Positions 8,062-13,657 of a DNA stretch of 15,762 nucleotides are shown piece by piece. The translations under genes were made by a program, and so were the position numbers. Positions within the stretch are counted from its first letter, which is position 1; the number at the start of each line of letters is the position of its first letter. The stretch is from an uncultured Synechococcus sp. (GTDB taxonomy: Bacteria > Cyanobacteriota > Cyanobacteriia > PCC-6307 > Cyanobiaceae), in contig CAJWIC010000012.1 in assembly GCA_913040905.1 (NCBI GenBank), positions 1-15,762 of the forward strand, in the 5' to 3' direction. The notes below the pieces were generated by a model. That model had not been told where the DNA came from. It did no database searches and saw only the letters and a program-made list of their open reading frames with translations.

Positions 8062-9223
8062 TCTGGAAGGGCTCCCTTCGGGCTGCCTGATTCTCGGCAC
8101 TCGCTGCCGTCGACAGCAGTTGCAGGCCCAGCTCGATGCGTGGGGTCACCGGGATTCCAGCTTTGATCTGCTGCTGCTGCTGGCGGCCACGCGGACTGCG
8201 GAGCGAGAGGGGATTTCAGCGGCGGGAGCCACCGCTGCTTCCCGTCGTCTGACGGCCCTTGCCGATGCCGACCTGCTGCTCAACGGTCCAGCCCAGCCCC
8301 GGCGTTGGCCATTGCCACCCCTTCCCGCCGGCGTCTCGCCCGCGCTGTTGAGCCATGTGGCTCTGAAGCGGCTTCCGATGCACCCTCGGGTGGCGGCGCT
8401 GGGTCTGGTGCATAAAGCGACGTTTCCGCATCTGCAGCTTGAGGGCCCAGACGCTGGACCTGCGCGGTGTGTGTCCACGGGCCAGGCCATGGAGTTAGAG
8501 CGTGTGACCAATCTCTGGCGCCAGGGCATGCGTCTGGGTGCGCAACTGAGCCGTCCACTCCTGCTGGCGGAATGTGTCCCTGGGGGAACCACCACAGCTC
8601 AGGCGGTGCTCACGGGCCTTGGGGTGCCGGTGAATGGGCTGATCAGTGGCAGTGCTCGGCAGCCGCCACAGGAGCTGAAACGACAGGTGGTGGAGCAGGG
8701 ACTTCAGCGGGCGCAGCTGCCCCGATGCCCTTCGCCCCAGGCTGTGCTGGCCGCCGTTGGTGATCCGTTTCAGGCGGTGGCCGCTGGTGTGCTGATGACG
8801 GCCCGCCAGCCGTTGCTGCTGGGGGGGGGCAGTCAGATGGCTGCTGTGGTCGCCCTGGCGCTGGCAGCCCTGCCGGAACCGCAGCGGCAGGGCCTAGCGG
8901 ATCGGGTGCTGCTCGGCGCAACGGCATGGCTGGCGCAGGAAACAATCCCTGGCGATGGGCAGTCGGCCCTGGGATGCCTGCTGGACGAAGTCGGTCAACG
9001 TTTCGGCGTCTCCCTGGCTGGACTGGCCAGTGGCGTTCGGTTTCACACCAGTCGCCAGCCCGCCTTGCGTGATTACGAACGCGGTTTCGTCAAGGAAGGG
9101 GTCGGGGCTGGAGGGTTGCTGCTGTTGGCCCAGCTGCAGGGACACCCGACCGAGGTCCTGCTGGAGGATTGCGATCGCGCCATGGCTGAGCTGCTGGCGT
9201 CCGCCGTAGCGTCAGAGGCATGA
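8033..9223 (+). CDS. CobT-like nicotinate-nucleotide phosphoribosyltransferase homologue (UPF0284 / TIGR00303 type)
   Basis: 396 aa. The family resembles CobT, which makes the alpha-ribotide of the cobamide lower ligand from nicotinate mononucleotide and a free base. Recognisable blocks are AECVPGGTTTAQAVLTGLG (179-197), ISGSARQPPQ (204-213), GDPFQAVAAGVLMTARQPLLLGGG (243-266) and ERGFVKEGVGAGG (349-361). I chose ATG 8033 (MDLLPLIPSD), since the upstream extension to 7952 reads through the DUF2232 C-terminus with no family resemblance. This start lies 29 bases inside the upstream gene. The end overlaps the next gene by ATGA. Activity has not been shown for many members. Marine Synechococcus are known to make pseudocobalamin, so adenine would be the expected base if the enzyme is active. 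Confidence 0.85.
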   Translation: MDLLPLIPSDLEGLPSGCLILGTRCRRQQLQAQLDAWGHRDSSFDLLLLLAATRTAEREGISAAGATAASRRLTALADADLLLNGPAQPRRWPLPPLPAGVSPALLSHVALKRLPMHPRVAALGLVHKATFPHLQLEGPDAGPARCVSTGQAMELERVTNLWRQGMRLGAQLSRPLLLAECVPGGTTTAQAVLTGLGVPVNGLISGSARQPPQELKRQVVEQGLQRAQLPRCPSPQAVLAAVGDPFQAVAAGVLMTARQPLLLGGGSQMAAVVALALAALPEPQRQGLADRVLLGATAWLAQETIPGDGQSALGCLLDEVGQRFGVSLAGLASGVRFHTSRQPALRDYERGFVKEGVGAGGLLLLAQLQGHPTEVLLEDCDRAMAELLASAVASEA

Positions 9224-10230
9224 GGACCAGCGGTTTCCCCAGTCGGTTCAGTCGTCGCCGCCTGCTGCAGTTCGGGGCTGTCGCCGGTGTCGGGCTTGTG
9301 GCTTCCTGCCGCAGGGGACCGGAACCGCCGCAGCTTCGTGCGGCCCGCGGGCTTCTTCCCAAGCCCTGGTCGGATCAGCTGCCATCCCCCTGGACCTTGT
9401 CCTCGCAGGAGGCTGTGACCACGGACCCTGAGGATGAGAAACAGATCGGTGGTGATCTTCATGCCCTCAACGACGGATGGTTGCAGGGGCTGCCATCGGA
9501 TCAACTCCAGTTGATTCAGGCGCCACCGTTAGAGCAGAGACTCGGTGCTCAGGCCCAACGCTTTCTCGAACAGCAGGGAGAGCAGCGTGCCGGGATGGTG
9601 CTGCCGGTGGGGGTGAGTCCCTGGGTGCTGCTGTTCCGCAACGGGGCTGAGTGGGCTGAGGCGGCTAGGGCCGGTTGGGATGTGCTGCTGGAACCGTCGC
9701 TGGCCGGACAGGTGATTCTTCCCGCCAGCCCCCGGTGGGTGATCGATCTCGCCGATCGTTGTGGGGGTGACGCGGCCCTGCAACGCCTGCGTCAGCAGCT
9801 GCTGACCATGGACGACCGGCGGGCCACCAACTGGTTGCTCAAGGACAAGGCCCGGGTTGCGGTGCTGCCTCTGCAGCGCTGCATGTCTCTGCTGCGCCGT
9901 GATCCACGTCTGACTGCCGTGATTCCTGATTCAGGAGCACCACTGCACTGGACGTTGCTGGTGCGGCCCAAAGGAACCCGTGAGCCTCTTCCTCAGGCCT
10001 GGGTGGACGCGGCCTGGACATCCCCCCTGCGTCGCACCCTGCTGTTGAACGGCTGGCGTGCGCCTCTCAGCGCAGACGTGATGGAAAGCCACCGCCATGG
10101 CTTGCCCAAGCCGTGGCGTGACCTGCTGCTTCCCCCCGCATCGCTCTGGGAGCGCTGCTGGTCGTTGCCCCCGTTGACTGGGGAGGAGCGGTTGGTGCTG
10201 CAGGACCGCTGGCGTGCCTCAGCTCCATAG
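9220..10230 (+). CDS. Tat-exported lipoprotein, periplasmic solute-binding protein (PotD-like)
   Basis: 336 aa. The N-terminus combines a twin-arginine motif (S11-R12-R13-R14-L15-L16), a hydrophobic core (18-27) and a good lipobox LVASC with C30. It is therefore predicted to be folded in the cytoplasm, exported by Tat and anchored by lipid. The rest resembles a type 2 periplasmic binding protein of the polyamine/iron class, with segments such as SWTL-type strands, GWDVLLEPSLAGQVILPASPRW (about 167-188) and VIPDSGAPLHWTLLVRP (about 233-249); similarity is moderate. No permease or ATPase gene is adjacent. It starts in an ATGA overlap with the CobT homologue and is the last gene of the topA cluster. 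Its 3' end overlaps the opposite-strand reductase by 12 bases. Ligand unknown. Confidence 0.78.
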   Translation: MRTSGFPSRFSRRRLLQFGAVAGVGLVASCRRGPEPPQLRAARGLLPKPWSDQLPSPWTLSSQEAVTTDPEDEKQIGGDLHALNDGWLQGLPSDQLQLIQAPPLEQRLGAQAQRFLEQQGEQRAGMVLPVGVSPWVLLFRNGAEWAEAARAGWDVLLEPSLAGQVILPASPRWVIDLADRCGGDAALQRLRQQLLTMDDRRATNWLLKDKARVAVLPLQRCMSLLRRDPRLTAVIPDSGAPLHWTLLVRPKGTREPLPQAWVDAAWTSPLRRTLLLNGWRAPLSADVMESHRHGLPKPWRDLLLPPASLWERCWSLPPLTGEERLVLQDRWRASAP

Positions 10231-11337
10231 CCGTCGTCGCGGGGCCGCCTTTAATCGCCTGTGGGTGTCCGCCAGCAGGTCTGGGATCTTCAGCTGGTGC
10301 GGACAGCGCGGCAGGCAGTCGCCGCAGCGCTGGCAGGCGCTGGCATCGAGGCTTTCCCACCAGTGACCAGCTCTCCCGATCAGGTTGTACCGCTCCTGGC
10401 AGAAGGGGGTCATGTCATGGCCGATGGCTAGATTGCGCAACCGCAGCAACGCGGGGATCGGCACGTCATTCGGGCAGGGCAGACAGGCCTGGCACTGCCC
10501 GCAGAGTTCGGCTCCGACCCGCTCACGACGATGATCAGCCAGTTGTTGCAGGCTCATTTGTTCCTCGGATGTGAGAGCTGCCCCACTGCTTTGAAGGGCA
10601 GCGGCGAGGGTGAGATCAGAGGCCTTGGCCGCGCCGATGCTGAGGGTTGAGATCCCCTGGGCCAGCAGGAAGCGGTAAGCCAGCTGCAAGGGGGTGAACG
10701 GAGCGCAATCGCGCCTCAGGGTTGGACTCGGCGCCTGCAGGCGTCCGCCCTTGTCCGCTGGAGAAATCGCCAGGATCCCCATGCCTTGCCTCAGGGCCCG
10801 AAGGGCCAGCGGCAGCCGCTGGGGATCCAGCAAGTGGAGATGCAGGCTGCAGAACTGAAATCTCCCGCTGCTGATGGCAGCCGCAATCAGATCCTGGCTG
10901 CCATGGCTGCTGAACCCCACCTGAACGGTATGGCCCTCTCCCTGTGCCCAGTCGAGCAGGTCTTTGCCATCCCCCTGGAGGGCCCAGTCGAGATGCTCCG
11001 GCCGGTTGAGCCCGTGGATGGCCAGGTTGTCGAGTTGGCTGCAGCCCAGGCGTTCAAGGATCTTCAGCAACTGATGCTTCCCCTCACTCAGGGACAGGCC
11101 CGGCAACAGCTTGCTGGTGATCACCCAGCCGTCATCGGGCTGTCGACCTTCACGCTTCAGTGCCTGACCCAGAAACTCTTCCGCCGGGCCATAGGCGGGA
11201 GCTGTCTCGAGGTGATTGATCCCGGCGAGGACCGCCGCCTGAAGCACCGTGTGCATCTGATCCACCGAGCCGAGGGCCCGCATGGTCCCAAGGGTGAACA
11301 GGCTCACCGGCCGTCCGGTCCCGAATGGACGTCTCAC
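10219..11337 (-). CDS. Aldo/keto reductase with C-terminal 2x[4Fe-4S] ferredoxin-like domain
   Basis: 372 aa predicted cytoplasmic oxidoreductase. The N-terminal TIM-barrel shows the AKR order: LGTMRALGS, HLETAPAYG, WVITSKL and LDNLAIHGLN. Of the usual Asp-Tyr-Lys-His tetrad, Y49, K76 and H108 are present, but the Asp position is Glu (E44). The C-terminal part holds two cluster motifs: CGQCQACLPCP (C279, C282, C285, C288) and CQRCGDCLPRCP (C335, C338, C341, C345). This architecture is a known Fe-S AKR subfamily with unknown substrates, and it could pass electrons from ferredoxin or between clusters and a flavin or NADPH. The GTG start (11337) overlaps the upstream stop as GTGA, implying coupling to the DUF151 gene. 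Its 3' end overlaps the convergent binding-protein gene by 12 bases. Confidence 0.9.
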   Translation of the reverse strand: MRRPFGTGRPVSLFTLGTMRALGSVDQMHTVLQAAVLAGINHLETAPAYGPAEEFLGQALKREGRQPDDGWVITSKLLPGLSLSEGKHQLLKILERLGCSQLDNLAIHGLNRPEHLDWALQGDGKDLLDWAQGEGHTVQVGFSSHGSQDLIAAAISSGRFQFCSLHLHLLDPQRLPLALRALRQGMGILAISPADKGGRLQAPSPTLRRDCAPFTPLQLAYRFLLAQGISTLSIGAAKASDLTLAAALQSSGAALTSEEQMSLQQLADHRRERVGAELCGQCQACLPCPNDVPIPALLRLRNLAIGHDMTPFCQERYNLIGRAGHWWESLDASACQRCGDCLPRCPHQLKIPDLLADTHRRLKAAPRRRLWS

Positions 11338-11897
11338 TCCGGATCAGGATTGTCCGGGCCTGGATCGTTCTCAGCACTGCGGTTGCGCAGGTGCTTCACC
11401 AGGGCCGCAGGACTGAGATCGTCCACGAATCGATTGAAGTCGCTCTGGTCCCGGGCATCCGCTTCGGCATCCACGGCAATGGAGGCCTCCGCCACCACTT
11501 CCTCCAGCATCCAGATGCTGCTGCCGGTTCGGACCGCCAGGGCAATGGCGTCACTCGGACGAGCATCCACGTCATGGAGGATGGTTGGGTCCTCACTGTC
11601 CTGCTCCGAGTGATCGGTGTGCCGGAGCTTCAGCACCGCGTGGAAGGTGCTGTCTTCGATGGCATGCACAATCACCCGCTCCAGCTCCAGACCGCCGGCC
11701 ACCAGCAGAGTGGCCATGAGGTCGTGGCTGAGGGGCCGCGGCGGTTCCGTCCCCTGCAACCCCGCCATGATGTTGTGGGCCTGGGTCTGGTCGATCCAGA
11801 TCGGCACCTGGCGTCGTCCACTGGGATCTCTCAGCAGAACGATCGGCGTGCGGCTAGCGGCGTCCAGAGCAATCCCGGCAACGCTCATCTCCACCAT
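11334..11897 (-). CDS. DUF151 / bifunctional nuclease (BFN) domain protein
   Basis: 187 aa. The BFN/DUF151 domain covers about residues 4-140, with diagnostic VPIWIDQTQAHNI (31-43) and VDARPSDAIALAVRTG (110-125), followed by WMLEEVVA. Plant and bacterial relatives have been reported to have DNase and RNase activity. The C-terminal 45 residues are acidic and probably flexible. ATG 11897 fits the family start; ATG 11888 (residue 4) is also possible. Its TGA lies within the GTG start of the Fe-S reductase (GTGA), so the two are co-translated. The start is divergent from ribE with 57 bases between, where a -10-like CATAAT sits on the minus strand. Confidence 0.92.
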   Translation of the reverse strand: MVEMSVAGIALDAASRTPIVLLRDPSGRRQVPIWIDQTQAHNIMAGLQGTEPPRPLSHDLMATLLVAGGLELERVIVHAIEDSTFHAVLKLRHTDHSEQDSEDPTILHDVDARPSDAIALAVRTGSSIWMLEEVVAEASIAVDAEADARDQSDFNRFVDDLSPAALVKHLRNRSAENDPGPDNPDPE

Positions 11898-11954
11898 GGC
11901 GGCGCTGAGGCTCTATCCGATTATGACCAGTGGCAACCGATCGGGCGCTGAGCC
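11898..11954. promoter_or_regulatory. Divergent promoter gap, DUF151 gene / ribE
   Basis: Fifty-seven bases separate the two start codons and must contain the 5' signals of both genes unless promoters lie inside coding DNA. On the minus strand CATAAT (11925-11920) matches five of six bases of a sigma70-type -10 box and would give a leader of roughly 17 bases; no -35 box is recognisable at the right distance. No clear plus-strand promoter is visible. The gap is too short for a riboswitch. Confidence 0.35.
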
Positions 11955-12608
11955 ATGTTCACAGGGTTGGTTCAGGCAATGGGGCGGATTCAGCGACGGG
12001 GGAATGGTCTGCTAGTGGAGGGTTGTGGACCTTTTGGCCCACTGAGTCTGGGGGACAGCGTCGCTGTGGACGGTGTCTGCCTCACGGTTGCCGAATGTGT
12101 GAGTGAGGGCTTCCGGGCGGACGTCAGCGAAGAGACCCTGCAGCGCACCACGCTGGGGCAGAAGGCGGAACGGGGTGGTGCCGTCAATCTGGAGCCTGCC
12201 TTGCGGCTCAGTGATCGTCTCGGCGGCCATCTCGTCAGTGGTCACATCGATGCCGTTGGTGAGGTGACCGATGTCGTTGAACGTCCCCAGTCCTGGCAGC
12301 TGGGGTTGCGTTGGCGCGAGCCACGCTTCGGGCGCTACATCTGCGAAAAAGCCAGCATTGCGGTGGACGGCATCAGCCTCACCGTGGCCTCATGCTCGGA
12401 GGATGGAGTGGCGTTTGAACTGGCGGTGATCCCACACACCTGGATGGTCACCACCTTGAGCCAGTTGGCCGTGGGAGATCACGTGAACCTTGAGGCTGAT
12501 CAGTTGGCGCGTTATGCCGAACGGCTACTGGTTGCCGATGGTCAGGACAACCATCACTCCACACCTGCCATATCCGAGGCCTGGCTCTCCGAAAACGGCT
12601 GGACCTGA
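11955..12608 (+). CDS. ribE: Riboflavin synthase, alpha chain
   Basis: 217 aa cytoplasmic enzyme that dismutates two 6,7-dimethyl-8-ribityllumazine molecules to riboflavin, the last step of riboflavin synthesis. Two lumazine-binding barrels are clear. Barrel one begins with MFTGLVQ and has SVAVDGVCLTV (35-45) and VNLEPAL (77-83). Barrel two begins at GGHLVSGHIDAVG (90-102) and has SIAVDGISLTV (134-144) and VIPHTW (158-163). A C-terminal helix, LARYAERLL (184-192), fits trimerisation. The MFTG start is nearly invariant, fixing ATG 11955. The last 55 bases overlap the 3' end of the convergent cyAbrB gene. No other riboflavin gene is in the window. Confidence 0.97.
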   Translation: MFTGLVQAMGRIQRRGNGLLVEGCGPFGPLSLGDSVAVDGVCLTVAECVSEGFRADVSEETLQRTTLGQKAERGGAVNLEPALRLSDRLGGHLVSGHIDAVGEVTDVVERPQSWQLGLRWREPRFGRYICEKASIAVDGISLTVASCSEDGVAFELAVIPHTWMVTTLSQLAVGDHVNLEADQLARYAERLLVADGQDNHHSTPAISEAWLSENGWT

Positions 12609-12994
12609 TCAGGATCGCTTTCCATCCTCTCGTCGTTGAGAGGGAGGAGGCAGATGGATCTGGAGTCGCGGTTCAGCTCGATCCGGAATTCCTGGCCAGG
12701 CTCCAGCCCGAGACGTCTTGTGTAGGCATGGCCGATCAGCAGATTGCCATTCCCATGCACGCGGGTCCGGAATTCGGCCTGTCTGCCGCGACTGCCGCCG
12801 CCACCACTGTTTGTTGTGCTGCGGGGCAGTTGCCAACCCTGGGCCTCGGCCTTGGCTTCAACCAGCGCTCTGTAGAAGCTCTTCTTCAGCAATCGACCAC
12901 TGGGGCCGACGTAACCGCAACCTCTGGCGATGTCGTCCTCCGGCCGATTGCTGAGCGATCTGGCCTTGTTCAGCAGTTCTTCGCCGACCAGCAT
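12554..12994 (-). CDS. cyAbrB-family transcriptional regulator
   Basis: 146 aa. This cyanobacterial AbrB-like family binds DNA and tunes carbon and nitrogen metabolism. The N-terminal family block is MLVGEELLNKARSL...RGCGYVGPSGRLLKKSFYRALVEAK (1-48). After a Gly/Ser-rich linker (about 60-70), a single AbrB/SpoVT-like swapped-hairpin segment covers about 74-118 (FRTRVHGNGNLLIGHAYTRRL). I prefer ATG 12994 because MLVGEELL matches the usual family start; a TTG at 13006 would add four residues and lies within a palindrome. It sits 54 bases after ctaE on the same strand, so it could be read with the oxidase operon. Its C-terminal tail is encoded opposite the ribE 3' end. Confidence 0.88.
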   Translation of the reverse strand: MLVGEELLNKARSLSNRPEDDIARGCGYVGPSGRLLKKSFYRALVEAKAEAQGWQLPRSTTNSGGGGSRGRQAEFRTRVHGNGNLLIGHAYTRRLGLEPGQEFRIELNRDSRSICLLPLNDERMESDPDQVQPFSESQASDMAGVE

Positions 12995-13003
12995 TTCCGC
13001 AAT

Positions 13004-13019
13004 CAATTCAATTGAATTG
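13004..13019. promoter_or_regulatory. Perfect 16-bp palindrome upstream of cyAbrB
   Basis: CAATTCAATTGAATTG equals its own reverse complement and stands out as AT-rich in GC-rich surroundings. It ends 9 bases before the chosen cyAbrB ATG, where a repressor or the regulator itself could block transcription or translation. It has no loop and is not followed by a T run, so a terminator is unlikely. An operator role is inference. Confidence 0.4.
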
Positions 13020-13048
13020 TGGCCATGTATCCCAGCTCTGGCAAGCGA

Positions 13049-13657
13049 TCAGAGCAAATAGAGGATGACGAACAGAATCACCCAGATTCCGTCCACGAAG
13101 TGCCAGTAAAGCTCGGCTGCTTCCAAGGGAAAGTGATTTTCAGCCGTCACACGACCGCCATCGGTTCGAGCCTGCCACCAGACAATCAGGATCATCAGTG
13201 CCCCCAGGGTGACGTGCAATCCGTGGAAGCCCGTGGCGGCGAAGAAGGTGCTTGCGTACAGGTTGTCGGTGAGGCCGAAGGGGAGCGTGAAGTACTCGAC
13301 CATCTGACTCACCAGAAAGGCGAGCCCCAAGCCTGCTGTGACCAGCAGCCAGTTGCGGCAACGGCTTTGCTGGTTCTGGCGGATGGCCTGACCGGCTTTG
13401 TGGAACGTGGCACTGCTCACCAGCAACAACACCGTGTTGAGGATGGGCAGCGGCAGCTCGAGCTCGTAGATGGCTCCCTCGGGCAGAGGATTGACGGCCT
13501 TGAAGGTGAGATAAGCCGCAAAGAATCCGGCGAAGGTCATCGCATCAGCGACGAGAAAGGTGGCCAGGCCGAACATGCGATGGTCAGCGTGTTCCTCGTG
13601 CCCGTGGGAGTCGATGGCAGGGGAGCTCTCCGGCTGGATGGGATGGATGGATGTCAT
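13049..13657 (-). CDS. ctaE: Cytochrome c oxidase subunit III
   Basis: 202 aa, about five membrane helices, structural subunit of the aa3-type terminal oxidase. Typical blocks are MFGLATFLVADAMTFAGFFAAYL (28-50), PLPILNTVLLLVSSATFH (69-86), FFAATGFHGLHVTLGALM (138-155) and YWHFVDGIWVILFVILYLL (184-202). This is the shorter, five-helix form of bacterial COX3, without the first two helices. The N-terminal 26 residues are polar and His-rich (HGHEEHADH), which could face metal at the membrane surface. ATG 13657 overlaps the ctaD stop as ATGA, so subunits I and III should be translated together. cyAbrB follows. Confidence 0.96.
   Translation of the reverse strand: MTSIHPIQPESSPAIDSHGHEEHADHRMFGLATFLVADAMTFAGFFAAYLTFKAVNPLPEGAIYELELPLPILNTVLLLVSSATFHKAGQAIRQNQQSRCRNWLLVTAGLGLAFLVSQMVEYFTLPFGLTDNLYASTFFAATGFHGLHVTLGALMILIVWWQARTDGGRVTAENHFPLEAAELYWHFVDGIWVILFVILYLL

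Noticed and set aside
10786..11951. Plus-strand frames opposite the aldo/keto reductase and DUF151 genes
   Set aside because: They mirror conserved coding sequence, show no domain and have no signal upstream; the minus-strand genes explain the region.
13035..13055. Six-base inverted repeat (gctctg / cagagc) around the ctaE stop as a terminator
   Set aside because: The stem is short with a nine-base loop and there is no T run after it on the minus strand; not a credible intrinsic terminator.
13632..13656. GGAT-rich microrepeat at the ctaE 5' end
   Set aside because: It only covers a few imperfect units encoding the N-terminal polar residues of CtaE; no sign of a regulatory or mobile element.
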